Positions 44,527-53,489 are shown, numbered from the stretch's first letter. The stretch is 64,000 bases of DNA from Chryseobacterium aquifrigidense (GCF_006716485.1 NZ_VFPD01000003.1:361053-425052), one strand, 5' to 3'. Notes: generated by a model from the letters alone, not told the origin. Numbers and translations are program-made.

Positions 44527-44532
44527 TTGTAT

Positions 44533-44970
44533 TTACTGTTTTTTAACATTAGTATTAATGATCTGCTGGAAAGCTTCAAGAATATTATTCCAGTTGGTCT
44601 GGTAGTTCGGAATAATCATACTCGCATCCGATTTACTCCCTTCATTCGGACCTCTCTTGACATTGATAGACGTTGAAATATTGTCGTACAATTTTTTACG
44701 GTCTTCCTGTATTCTTCTGAAATTATTCTGAGAAAGAACCTGATCCAGTTTCTTTAAATCTTCATTAGAAATCTTAAAATCCTGTTTGTACTTCTTTCCC
44801 TGTCCTTCAAAAGAATAGTGTACAGTATTCCCTTTTATAAGCAGGTTTTCATAAACAGGAGCATAGCCTCCGCTTTTCGAATAGCTGATATCAAAATCCG
44901 AATATATCTTTTGGCTGTTGCATGAAACTAATACTATGATTGCGAATAAGATTCCAAGTATTCTGTTCAT
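44533..44970 (-). CDS. Small lipoprotein of unknown function
   Basis: The 145-residue protein has a lipobox LVSC (about Cys17) and a small beta-rich domain (DISYSKSGGYAPVYENLLIKGN and so on) of the size of BLF1/DUF-type periplasmic proteins; no family is recognised. It lies 6 bp before mpl and 15 bp after the acyltransferase gene. Confidence 0.75.
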   Translation of the reverse strand: MNRILGILFAIIVLVSCNSQKIYSDFDISYSKSGGYAPVYENLLIKGNTVHYSFEGQGKKYKQDFKISNEDLKKLDQVLSQNNFRRIQEDRKKLYDNISTSINVKRGPNEGSKSDASMIIPNYQTNWNNILEAFQQIINTNVKKQ

Positions 44971-44985
44971 AATTTTTAATTTACT

Positions 44986-45792
44986 TTAATTATTTGAGTC
45001 CTTTTGTTCTAATTTTTTAGCTTTAAGTTCTTCATCATAACTGTGTAATAGATTGAAATCTTCTGTCTGCTCAATAGCCGTCATAATTTTCAATAAAATT
45101 TCCGGTGCTTTTTCATTATCATAATCAATATCCAAAGGAGCTTTGAATTCCATCGTAGGTTTTACACCGGTAACCTTTACGCGGAGTCCTTTTTTATCAA
45201 AAGCTCTTCTGAAACCGTTTATTTTGATTGGAATTACAATAGGACGCTGATTCTTTACCAATTTGGCTGTTCCCCGTCGTCCCTGTGCAAAAGCTGACGT
45301 AGTTCCTTGAGGGAAAGTAGCTACCCAGCCATTGTCCAACGCTTTCATAATATTATCTACCTCACTCATGTCTACCATTCTGTTGACATTTTTCCCTTCT
45401 GCTCTCCATGTCCTTTTTACGGTTACAGCACCTGCAATTTTGAAAATTTTAGGAAGAATACCTTTATTCATGGTTTCCTCAGCTGCTACATAATAAAAAT
45501 CAATCTTGGGATTCAGTAGATAGATCGGGTTCTTTATCGTATTTAAGTATCCGTTGTTTACAGCACAGAAGGCATGGTACATTGCTGCCACATCTGCAAA
45601 ATAGGTCTGATGGTTGGATACAAAAAGTACGTTAGAGTCCGGAAGATCCACAAGGTGTTCTGTACCGGTTATTTTTAACTTATTAAAGCCATTGAATCTT
45701 CTGTAAGATACAATTCCCAATATAAAAATAATAAACCTTTTCAAAAAATAAGGAGTTCCGAATGCATCGGTGAAAATATTTTTCTTCGCCAT
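44986..45792 (-). CDS. plsC: 1-acyl-sn-glycerol-3-phosphate acyltransferase family
   Basis: The 268-residue protein has the HxxxxD motif in VSNHQTYFAD (about 59-68) and FPQGTTSA (about 139-146), the second acyltransferase block. Such enzymes add the second acyl chain in phosphatidic acid synthesis at the inner membrane; related enzymes acylate other lipids. CAAAGTTA (45815-45822) is an exact minus-strand -7 box that overlaps the NUDIX gene stop. Confidence 0.88.
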   Translation of the reverse strand: MAKKNIFTDAFGTPYFLKRFIIFILGIVSYRRFNGFNKLKITGTEHLVDLPDSNVLFVSNHQTYFADVAAMYHAFCAVNNGYLNTIKNPIYLLNPKIDFYYVAAEETMNKGILPKIFKIAGAVTVKRTWRAEGKNVNRMVDMSEVDNIMKALDNGWVATFPQGTTSAFAQGRRGTAKLVKNQRPIVIPIKINGFRRAFDKKGLRVKVTGVKPTMEFKAPLDIDYDNEKAPEILLKIMTAIEQTEDFNLLHSYDEELKAKKLEQKDSNN

Positions 45793-45819
45793 CTCTCAAT
45801 TAAACACGGTAGTGCAAAG

Positions 45820-46449
45820 TTACATTTTTTTCAACAACTGACTGAATTCACTTAATATCATCGCTGTAGCACCCCAAATAATGTATCCGTTGAAATTGAT
45901 CACAGGAACTTCATGTCCGCCTGCACTGGGCAGAGCCATAATTTCCGGAGTGTCTGACAGGTTCAAAAAGGAAGTGATAGGAAATTCTATGGTTTCCACA
46001 GCTTCCGTCTGCTGAAGAACGAATGCCGGATTCTTTTTAGTATAAGAGATATAGGGATATACATAAAAATTGCTTGGCGGAATATAGATAGGAGACATTT
46101 CTCTGATAATCCTTACATAATGCTTGTCTATTCCAATTTCTTCTGAGGTTTCACGAACTGCGGTTTCTGCAAAATCTCTGTCCATTTCCTCACGCTTTCC
46201 GCCAGGCAGCGATATCTGCCCGCTGTGTCTGTCGTGTTCATTAATCGTTCTTTGAATCAATGGAAAATACCACTCGTTGTTTTTCAGATATAAAACAATA
46301 TTGACAGCCGCAAATTTGGGATTCTTTGACAATACTTCATCATAAGTAAAAACGGGACGATAGGGAGGTGAAAATACTCCATGTGCGTGTTCACCGGGAA
46401 GTTCCACGCTTTTTATTTGTCTCAATAAATCTTTTCCAAAATTTTCCAT
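45820..46449 (-). CDS. NUDIX hydrolase (CoA pyrophosphatase type)
   Basis: The 209-residue protein has an exact NUDIX box, GGKREEMDRDFAETAVREXXEEXG (about 102-125), here GGKREEMDRD and AVRETSEEIGI, and the preceding LPGGKR typical of CoA-diphosphatases (NudL). It cleaves coenzyme A or related diphosphates. CAAATTTA at 46454-46461 is a -7 box just upstream. Confidence 0.88.
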   Translation of the reverse strand: MENFGKDLLRQIKSVELPGEHAHGVFSPPYRPVFTYDEVLSKNPKFAAVNIVLYLKNNEWYFPLIQRTINEHDRHSGQISLPGGKREEMDRDFAETAVRETSEEIGIDKHYVRIIREMSPIYIPPSNFYVYPYISYTKKNPAFVLQQTEAVETIEFPITSFLNLSDTPEIMALPSAGGHEVPVINFNGYIIWGATAMILSEFSQLLKKM

Positions 46450-46927
46450 AGCTCAAATTTAGCAATATATCTTGAAGAAATAAGTGCCTTAACATTAATT
46501 AACCTATGAAAAAGACCGTATTGTAACCGGAAATTTTTGCCTATTAATCCCAGTGATATATCATTAATGATAAAACCCGGTGGATTTCAACTTTCAACCT
46601 TGAATTTTTAATTCAAATTGATTTTCTTTGGTGACAATAAATCTGACAGCAGTTTGTAATAAAAGCTTAAAACCCTGAATTGTGATGTTTTGAATATATA
46701 AATGATCAGGTTTACTTATACAATATCATAATTAAAGAAAGATTACTATTCACTGTTGGTGGATTTACTGTAAATCAATATGTTGTGATGGTGTTTTTCC
46801 GTAACGGTAAATAATGACTTGCCCAACTGAAAACAGTGATTTTCAAAATTTACACCTTGATGGTGGTTTTTCATTTTGACGGGGAAGCTACCTTTGCCTT
46901 ACTATTAACCAATTAATTTTTACCAAG
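46450..46927. other. Gene-free stretch upstream of the curli operon
   Basis: No ORF is supported. A minus-strand -7 box for the NUDIX gene is at 46454-46461. TACCTTTG at 46889-46896 is an exact plus-strand -7 box 32 bp before the curlin ATG, but no good TTG lies 19 nt upstream, which suggests activator dependence. The long spacer could hold regulator sites; I found no clear dyad. Confidence 0.6.
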
Positions 46928-47746
46928 ATGAAAAATTTACTTACAGGTGTACTTACACTATTCGCAATGAGTTTCGGATTTGCACAATTCAATATTGATG
47001 TGACTACTCAAACAGGAAACTTAAATGTTGCTACAGTAGACCAGACCGGTCTTTTGAACATCAATTCTCTTACACAGACAGGGAATCGTAATACTGCAGA
47101 TATTGACCAGGTAGGGATTTTAAATGTCAATAATGCGCAGAGTATCGGAAACAGAAACTCTGTAGATGTAGATCAGATGGGTATTGGAAACTCCAATGAA
47201 GTTTTGCAGATGGGAAATAGAAACTCTGCATCAACCTGGCAGTTAGGAGTACTTAACTCTACCGAACAAACTCAGATCGGAAGAAGAAATGATGCCTCCT
47301 CGGTACAGATTGGATTAGGTAATTCAGTTTTCCAATATCAGGACGGAAGAAGAAATGATGCTTCTGCCATTCAGGTAGGTGCTGGTAATGACGCTTATCA
47401 GGTTCAGTTGGGAAGAAGAAATGATGCCAGCGGACTTCAGATAGGAGCTAATAATGTTCTTGTTCAGTATCAGGATGGTAATGATAACAGTGCTACTCAT
47501 ATACAAGCTGGTACAGGTAATATTGCAGCCTCAGTTCAGGTAGGAGATGACAACACTTCTGCAGGAGTACAGATAGGTAATGCCAACCAGCTTTATCAGT
47601 TCCAGATAGGAGATTCCAACACAGCTATTGATCTTCAGATGGGTAACGGTAACTTTACCTGGGTAGCTCAGAGCGGTCTTGGCCATTTTCATGTAGGAAC
47701 TCAGATGGGTAATGGAAACTCAATGATTGTGAATCAGTCGAATTAA
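46928..47746 (+). CDS. Major curlin-like amyloid subunit (CsgA/CsgB type)
   Basis: The 272-residue protein has a signal peptide (about 1-20) followed by residues 28-269, which divide without gaps into 22 half-repeats of exactly 11 residues. Twenty of the 22 obey Q-x-G-x-x-N. The exceptions are SIGNRN in repeat 5 and QSGLGH in repeat 21. This is the curlin beta-helix rule, with about 11 full turns against 5 in E. coli CsgA. Three units share GRRNDAS at 66-bp spacing, a sign of recent DNA-level duplication. It should polymerise on the cell surface via CsgE/F/G encoded downstream. Confidence 0.92.
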   Translation: MKNLLTGVLTLFAMSFGFAQFNIDVTTQTGNLNVATVDQTGLLNINSLTQTGNRNTADIDQVGILNVNNAQSIGNRNSVDVDQMGIGNSNEVLQMGNRNSASTWQLGVLNSTEQTQIGRRNDASSVQIGLGNSVFQYQDGRRNDASAIQVGAGNDAYQVQLGRRNDASGLQIGANNVLVQYQDGNDNSATHIQAGTGNIAASVQVGDDNTSAGVQIGNANQLYQFQIGDSNTAIDLQMGNGNFTWVAQSGLGHFHVGTQMGNGNSMIVNQSN

Positions 47747-47782
47747 GCCCTATAACAACATACTGTAAATCTTAGAAATTGT

Positions 47783-47814
47783 AAAGGAGAAACTGCAGTG
47801 TTTCTCCTTTTTTA
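47783..47814 (+). terminator. Hairpin between the curlin gene and the rest of the operon
   Basis: AAAGGAGAAAC (47783-47793) pairs with GTTTCTCCTTT (47800-47810), followed by more Ts. Placed after the structural subunit gene, it probably lets curlin be made in excess over the secretion proteins, as partial termination does in other curli operons. Confidence 0.75.
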
Positions 47815-47863
47815 CCTTCAGTTTTCACAGATTTGTTATTCATGTAACTTTAATAAACAGGCT

Positions 47864-48262
47864 ATGTTTAACTTAAGATGGAGTGTTTTGGCGCTTTTCA
47901 CATGGCTGCCAATACATGCACAGGAAATAGACTGGGATAAGGTAAACAGTAATACAATCTTTAATCTTATAGCCAGACAGCAGACAGATCAGAGTTCTTA
48001 TGGATCCGATATTATTCAGATAGGAGACTATAACAATGCCGAACTTTCCCTTAACGCCCGAACAAATATTGTAGTAAAACAGCTTGGAGATTTTAATACC
48101 TTATATTTTATCAATTCATTCACAGATAAAGAAGCAAAAGCTGCTATTACTGCTCAGGGAAATAATAATATTATTGATGTTACAGGAAGCAACAGTATTT
48201 CGGATGGAATTCAGATTAATGTAAAAGGAGATAATAAAACAGTTTTCATGAGAAACTATTAA
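47864..48262 (+). CDS. Minor curlin-like protein (CsgB-like)
   Basis: I start at 47864 (MFNLRWSVLALF...), giving a signal peptide and a 132-residue protein. It has irregular curlin-type words: IIQIGDYNNAEL, VKQLGDFNTLYF, AITAQGNNNIIDV and INVKGDNKTV, that is QxGxxN with looser spacing. In E. coli the minor subunit CsgB nucleates fibres, and a similar job is likely here. It lies 7 bp before csgE. Confidence 0.75.
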   Translation: MFNLRWSVLALFTWLPIHAQEIDWDKVNSNTIFNLIARQQTDQSSYGSDIIQIGDYNNAELSLNARTNIVVKQLGDFNTLYFINSFTDKEAKAAITAQGNNNIIDVTGSNSISDGIQINVKGDNKTVFMRNY

Positions 48263-48269
48263 AACACAA

Positions 48270-49004
48270 GTGATGAAAATTTTATATTCCCTAAGCCTGG
48301 GTACATTTTTTACCTTCCTGTCTGTATGGGTTTATGGGCAGGAAGATAAGAAAGTAAACGCCAGGATAGAGAGTAGTCTCCTTGAAAACCAGGTAAGATT
48401 GAAAGCCGTAGTCATCAATAACACCGCTGTGTATAAAGAACTGAATTACCTTTTGGTTTCTATTAAAAAAGGGAACGGCGGAAATCTCTCAAATAATCAG
48501 CAGAATGGGAAATTTTCTGTTAACCCCAATGAAGTAAAGGTATTATCGGAGATCAGTGTGAATCTCGAATCAAAAGATGCTCTCAAAGCCTTCCTTTATA
48601 TCAGGGATGAAGAAACCCAAAAACTGATTGCTAAAGACAGTCTTGAACTGAACAGCGATCTTTTTAAGAAAAAAACAGCTAAGATTGAGGAAGATGCTGC
48701 TTATGAGCTCAGAGGACTTACTATAGATGAGACAAAAACCAAAGTAGGAAAAGACTTTTATGATATGTTTTACATGCAATACAGTCAGCTTCCCGATAAA
48801 AGCAGCAGTGTCATTACCATTACAGAACTTCCTCTCCGTGGAACAAGCGGTCAGATTACTATTCAGATGGAAGATAAAATTATTTACAGTTTTATGACCA
48901 ATCCGGCAGAGGATTATTTAAAAGAACAGCTAGGTTATAGCTTAAAATATATCAAAGAATTTAATGCCAAGAAAAATCTTATAAAAAATGAATTTATCTA
49001 TTAA
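48270..49004 (+). CDS. csgE: CsgE with an extra N-terminal CsgH-like domain
   Basis: The 244-residue protein is nearly twice the size of E. coli CsgE (about 129). The C-terminal part (about 145-244) is CsgE: LRGLTIDETKTKVGKDFYD and IYSFMTNPAEDYLKEQ. The N-terminal part (about 30-125, KKGNGGNLSNNQQNGKFSV, VLSEISVN) resembles CsgH, the chaperone of some alphaproteobacterial curli systems (a CsgC-like fold). So one chain may combine inhibition of early amyloid and gating of the CsgG pore. The CsgH match is from pattern only. Confidence 0.85.
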   Translation: MMKILYSLSLGTFFTFLSVWVYGQEDKKVNARIESSLLENQVRLKAVVINNTAVYKELNYLLVSIKKGNGGNLSNNQQNGKFSVNPNEVKVLSEISVNLESKDALKAFLYIRDEETQKLIAKDSLELNSDLFKKKTAKIEEDAAYELRGLTIDETKTKVGKDFYDMFYMQYSQLPDKSSSVITITELPLRGTSGQITIQMEDKIIYSFMTNPAEDYLKEQLGYSLKYIKEFNAKKNLIKNEFIY

Positions 49005-49006
49005 AA

Positions 49007-49426
49007 ATGTCCGCCATGAAAACCTTTATCATTATTTTGACATGTATTGCGGGTGTTTTCTACGGAAAAGCTCAGCAGCTCGTCTATAAGCCGGTAAATC
49101 CAGCTTTCGGAGGAGATACATTTAATTACCAGTGGCTTTTAAGCTCTGCTAATGCACAAAACCCATTTGATGAAAAAAATGATTTCAGCGACTTGCTGGA
49201 TCGTGTGAATTCCCTTGATAGTTTTACCCAGAGTCTGAACAGACAGATCCTCAGTGAGCTTTCAAGAAAACTGTTTGATGAACAGTTTGGTGATGGAAAC
49301 ATAAAACCCGGAAATTACCTTTTCGGATCCCTTTATCTGCAAATTACCAATACTAATCAGGGACTTTTAATCAATATTTTGGATACCAGCAATGGTGATC
49401 AGTCCGAGATCGTAATTCCGAAATAG
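49007..49426 (+). CDS. csgF: CsgF, curli assembly factor
   Basis: The 139-residue protein has a signal peptide and the CsgF-defining start of the mature chain, LVYKPVNPAFGG, then NYQWLLSSANAQNPF, which inserts into the CsgG pore. An ATG at 49016 is an equally good start. It starts 2 bp after csgE ends. It couples the pore to the surface subunit. Confidence 0.95.
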   Translation: MSAMKTFIIILTCIAGVFYGKAQQLVYKPVNPAFGGDTFNYQWLLSSANAQNPFDEKNDFSDLLDRVNSLDSFTQSLNRQILSELSRKLFDEQFGDGNIKPGNYLFGSLYLQITNTNQGLLINILDTSNGDQSEIVIPK

Positions 49427-49450
49427 GAAATAACTAAAAATAAACTTACC

Positions 49451-50815
49451 ATGACAACCTACACTTATACCAGAATCTTTTTCTGCACTTTCCTGCTATG
49501 CATTCTGCAGGCCTGTAGTTCAATCTTTGGTTTACCTTCGGATCCCGAAAAACCAACAATGGGAGAGGTTACTTCTTCCACTGCAGAATTGAAAAATCTT
49601 CCGCTTCCCAAAGAGAAGATTGTAATAGGAGTCTACAAATTCAGAGATCAGACCGGCCAGTATAAGCCTTCCGAAAACGGAAACAACTGGAGTACGGCAG
49701 TTCCTCAGGGAACTACAACCATTCTCATCAAAGCATTAGAAGACAGCCGCTGGTTTGTTCCTATTGAAAGGGAAAATATAGCTAATCTTCTCAATGAAAG
49801 ACAGATCATCCGTTCCACCAGACAGGAATACATCAAGGATGCAGACAAAAACAATCAAGCACTTCCCCCTCTTTTATACGCCGGAATTCTTCTTGAAGGC
49901 GGCGTTATCTCATACGACAGCAATATTCTGACCGGAGGACTTGGCGCAAGGTATTTCGGAATCGGTGCTTCCACACAATACCGCCAGGACAGAATTACGA
50001 TATATCTCCGCGCTGTCTCTACCCTTAACGGAGAAATTCTTAAAACGGTTTATACCTCTAAAACCATTCTTTCAACCAGTGTTAACGGAAGTTTTTTCAG
50101 ATATATTGATACTGAAAGACTACTGGAAGCTGAGGTGGGTCTTACTCAAAATGAACCTGTTCAGCTCGCCGTGACAGAAGCCATAGAAAAGGCCGTAAAA
50201 GCTCTGATTGTTGAAGGAATCAGAGATAAAATATGGGGGAAAGCAATAGATGAGAATGGAGGATATCAAAGTTTAATCAACGAATATAACAGAGAACAGG
50301 AGCAAAATAATGACCGGGTGATTGGCGGCAGATATCCGCAGGATTACAGACAAAAACTATCTGTTTTTGCGAATGTTGAAGGGCAGAAAGTTAAAGATGA
50401 CTATGTAGGTTCTAAAATGAATGTTGGTGGAAAAATAGGCCTTAAATATTTCCTTACTCCTTACCTGAATGTGGAACTGAACGCAAGTTATTTTACGCTT
50501 GAAAATTCAAATATTGTGAAAAGAAACTACTATGGTCCTGAAGTGAATCTGGAATATATCCTTTTTCCGAAATACAGATTCAGTCCATTTGTGTATGGTG
50601 GAGCAGGAGCGTTGTATTCAAAATATAAACCTCAATATAAAGCACAATTCGGGGGTGGGCTGGAATATATGATCAGCAAGAATTTCTCACTGAGAGCCTC
50701 CGCCCAATATGACCTTGGCTTCAAAGACGACTGGGAAGGCCTTGTAAATGGGAAAAGAAAAGATCAGGCTTTGCGCTTTGGAATAGGAATCAACTTTTAC
50801 TTCGGAAACAAATAA
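49451..50815 (+). CDS. csgG: CsgG pore lipoprotein with an added C-terminal beta-barrel-like domain
   Basis: The 454-residue protein has lipobox LLCILQACSS and a full CsgG region (about 22-280: IVIGVYKFRDQTGQYKPS, TTILIKALEDSRWF, GLGARYFGIGASTQYRQDRI). E. coli CsgG ends there (277 residues). Here about 155 residues follow (about 298-454), with alternating polar/aromatic strands (VGGKIGLKYFLTPYLNVEL, FGGGLEYMISKNFSLRASAQ) ending in FYFGNK, like an 8-stranded OmpA-type barrel. The nonameric pore would then carry nine extra barrels, or the domain may pack differently. Confidence 0.92.
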   Translation: MTTYTYTRIFFCTFLLCILQACSSIFGLPSDPEKPTMGEVTSSTAELKNLPLPKEKIVIGVYKFRDQTGQYKPSENGNNWSTAVPQGTTTILIKALEDSRWFVPIERENIANLLNERQIIRSTRQEYIKDADKNNQALPPLLYAGILLEGGVISYDSNILTGGLGARYFGIGASTQYRQDRITIYLRAVSTLNGEILKTVYTSKTILSTSVNGSFFRYIDTERLLEAEVGLTQNEPVQLAVTEAIEKAVKALIVEGIRDKIWGKAIDENGGYQSLINEYNREQEQNNDRVIGGRYPQDYRQKLSVFANVEGQKVKDDYVGSKMNVGGKIGLKYFLTPYLNVELNASYFTLENSNIVKRNYYGPEVNLEYILFPKYRFSPFVYGGAGALYSKYKPQYKAQFGGGLEYMISKNFSLRASAQYDLGFKDDWEGLVNGKRKDQALRFGIGINFYFGNK

Positions 50816-50826
50816 AAACACGAACT

Positions 50827-52338
50827 ATGAAAACTATAATTAAAATATTCAGCATATTCATCTTTGCTTTTTGTCTGTTTTCATGCAATGAAGACCTTGT
50901 AGAACAGGCGCAAACAGGAATGTTAAAAGGAAAAGTCGTAAAAAGAGGCAGTAATGTGCCGATTCCTAACGTGAAGATTTTTACCAATCCTACGACACAA
51001 ACGGTTTTCAGTGGTACAGACGGCTCATTTGAAATCGCTGTCATGCCGGTAGGCAATTACTCTGTAAAAGCAGAACTTTCAGGATATATTACAAGCTTTC
51101 AGTCAGTCAATATACAAAATCAAAATCAGGTAGTAACGGTAGTTTTTGAGATGGATGATGATACTTCATTGAATTCTCCTCCCGCTACACCACAGTTGCT
51201 AAGTCCGATAGATAACGCAGTAAATCAGCCTTTGAGTGTTGAATTAACCTGGAGCGCAACAGATCCCGATACAGCAGATGTATTAAGATACAGCCTGACA
51301 ATTAAAAATAATCTTGACACTAATGTGATTCAGGTTAATGATTTGACAGCAAACCACTATACGCTTTCAAATCTGAAGTTTGGTGTAAGTTACTTCTGGC
51401 AGGTGTCTGTTTCGGACGGCATTCACCAGCCAGTTTTAAGTTCTATCAGTAAATTTACCACCAATACCGTTCCAGCCAACAGGTATCATTACGTTCAGAA
51501 ACAAAATGGAAACTTTGTGATCATTTCCAGTGATGACCAGGGAAATAACTTCCAGTTTACCAATTCTTCCTACAACAGCTGGCGACCGCGCAAAAACAAT
51601 AATGCAGGTCTCATTGCATTCCTTCGTACGGAAGGCGGAAGCACCCATCTTTATACTGCCAATCCGGATGGTTCCAATCCTTTTAAAGTAACAACGGTTG
51701 CTGTTGCAGGATTTAACAATTATGAAATGGACTTTGCATGGAGTACCAACGGTAAGGAGCTTATTTATTCCAACTTTAATAAGCTTTACAGGATTAATAA
51801 AGATGGAAGCGGGCTGAGCCTGGTATATACAACTCCGGATGGAAGCCTGATCTCAGAATGCGACTGGAGCTACGACGGCAGTAAAATAGCATTGAAAACC
51901 AATGATTATAACGGATATAACACTAAAATTTATGTGATCGATAGTAATGGTGCCGTTCTTAAAACTGTATTGTCAGGTACCGCAGGTGCCAGCGGAGGGT
52001 TGAACTTTTCTGTAGACGGACAGCTTCTTCTTTTTACCCGTGATGTTTCCGGATATCTGGATGGAAGCGGAAATTACCGTCAGCTGGATTCACATATCTT
52101 TATGTATAACCTTGTCACAGATGCTGTGAGTGATATTTCTGCAGAAAGCGAAAAAGTACTGGGCACAAATGATCTTGATCCCAGGTTCTCACCAAATAAC
52201 GCTCAGATTATTTTTATGAATACCTCCAATGATAATATTTCTCAAAGGAATGTAATGGTCATTGACCTTAGTAATACGTTGACTGATATGACAAGAGCAA
52301 CGCTATTCAGCAATGGAGAAATGCCGGATTATGAGTAA
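50827..52338 (+). CDS. Curli-operon lipoprotein: regulatory-like, FnIII-like and beta-propeller domains
   Basis: The 503-residue protein has lipobox LFSC followed by NEDL. Acidic residues right after the Cys resemble the surface-export signals of Bacteroidetes lipoproteins. Residues about 35-100 look like a carboxypeptidase-regulatory/CarboxypepD domain (GTDGSFEIAVMPVGNYSVKAE). About 118-215 is FnIII-like (TPQLLSPIDNAVNQPL...LTWSATDPD). About 220-503 holds TolB/WD40-like propeller repeats. It is the last gene of the curli transcript (11-bp gap). I do not know this as a standard curli gene; anchoring fibres or binding host glycans are guesses. Confidence 0.82.
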   Translation: MKTIIKIFSIFIFAFCLFSCNEDLVEQAQTGMLKGKVVKRGSNVPIPNVKIFTNPTTQTVFSGTDGSFEIAVMPVGNYSVKAELSGYITSFQSVNIQNQNQVVTVVFEMDDDTSLNSPPATPQLLSPIDNAVNQPLSVELTWSATDPDTADVLRYSLTIKNNLDTNVIQVNDLTANHYTLSNLKFGVSYFWQVSVSDGIHQPVLSSISKFTTNTVPANRYHYVQKQNGNFVIISSDDQGNNFQFTNSSYNSWRPRKNNNAGLIAFLRTEGGSTHLYTANPDGSNPFKVTTVAVAGFNNYEMDFAWSTNGKELIYSNFNKLYRINKDGSGLSLVYTTPDGSLISECDWSYDGSKIALKTNDYNGYNTKIYVIDSNGAVLKTVLSGTAGASGGLNFSVDGQLLLFTRDVSGYLDGSGNYRQLDSHIFMYNLVTDAVSDISAESEKVLGTNDLDPRFSPNNAQIIFMNTSNDNISQRNVMVIDLSNTLTDMTRATLFSNGEMPDYE

Positions 52339-52573
52339 GAAGCGTTTAGTGTTTAAAGTTTAATGTTCAAAGTTTAATGTTTAAAGTCCAAGGTTTTAGT
52401 TGTAAGTGAGGTGTGAGATACTATCTGTACCCATTAGAGATCAATTGAGAAGTAATTAAATACGTTTTTCATTGTTAAGTCTCTTATTTCTCTGCCTCAC
52501 TTTTTATTCTACAGACTTTGATAGGTAACAATAAAAATTTCCCTGGAGAATTATTGAAATTAAAATCAGGGGA

Positions 52574-52609
52574 AAAAAAATTCCAGACTTTCTAAAGCCT
52601 GGAATTTTT
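52574..52609. terminator. Bidirectional terminator between the curli operon and the regulator gene
   Basis: AAAAATTCCAG and CTGGAATTTTT form a stem around a 12-nt loop that can pair further (CTTT/AAAG). It lies between the convergent lipoprotein and regulator genes. Upstream, 52343-52400 has short GTTTAAAGTTTAAT-type repeats. Confidence 0.85.
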
Positions 52610-52629
52610 GAGTGATTCATGGAAGTCTT

Positions 52630-53280
52630 TCAGTCGATGATATGATTCTCTATCGCATATTTTACAATTCCGACTGAATTTTTCGCATTGAGTTTCAAAA
52701 GAATTCTTTTTCGGTGTGTTTCTACCGTATTGATACTGATAAATAATTTTTCTGATATGTCTTTACTGCTGCATCCGTCACAGATCAGTTTAAGAATTTC
52801 CATTTCGCGACGGGTGAGAGGTTCTTTGATGTGAGGATTGGGTTTTCCCTGTTCACTACTGATAAAATTGATCATTCTTTCCTTTGCCTGATCACAGATA
52901 TAGATCTCATTAAGAAGTAAAACATTGATGGATTTAAGAAACTCATCATAGGTGCAATTTTTATCCAGATAAGCTTTAATACCTTTATTGAAGAGTTTTC
53001 GGATGTCAATCACATCATATGAACTCCCAATGATAGTAATCTTGGTATTTTTATGCTTTGCAATAATAGTCTCCACAAGCTTGCAGATTTCTGAAAGCAT
53101 AAGCATATTGGAACTCATCACAAGCATTTCCGGAGGTTCTTCTTTTAAATGTTTTGAGAGGTTTTCTAGAGAATTACAAATATCAATTGTACTGAAAATT
53201 TTACTTTGGGTAAGTAGTCTTGATAATCCTTCTGTATAGAGCATCGGTTCATCAAAAATAGTCAATTTTGGTTTCATCAT
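52630..53280 (-). CDS. CsgD-like LuxR regulator with a degenerate receiver domain
   Basis: The 216-residue protein has a response-regulator N-terminal fold and a LuxR HTH (about 150-210: LTRREMEILKLICDGCSSKD, FISINTVETHRKRILLKL). The acidic pair is Asp10/Glu11, but where the phospho-Asp should be (about residues 55-57, LVMSSNML) there is Ser/Asn, so phosphorylation is unlikely. E. coli CsgD has the same logic: LuxR HTH plus a non-canonical receiver, next to curli genes. Its position facing the curli operon suggests it is the local curli regulator, though not proven. Confidence 0.85.
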   Translation of the reverse strand: MMKPKLTIFDEPMLYTEGLSRLLTQSKIFSTIDICNSLENLSKHLKEEPPEMLVMSSNMLMLSEICKLVETIIAKHKNTKITIIGSSYDVIDIRKLFNKGIKAYLDKNCTYDEFLKSINVLLLNEIYICDQAKERMINFISSEQGKPNPHIKEPLTRREMEILKLICDGCSSKDISEKLFISINTVETHRKRILLKLNAKNSVGIVKYAIENHIID

Positions 53281-53489
53281 GGTTTATTTTGTTTATATAA
53301 AAATAGGAAAAAACTTCATATTTTGAATAAAATTGACAAATAATTTCAAATTATTATGTTTTTATTAATGATAAAATATTATTTTTATTGATTTTTTGTT
53401 AAATAATTCTCTTTTTGTGGAGTTTTTTGGAGTTATTATTGTTAAAACCTAATGTTGATCATTGTTAATGAATGATAACACTAATTATT

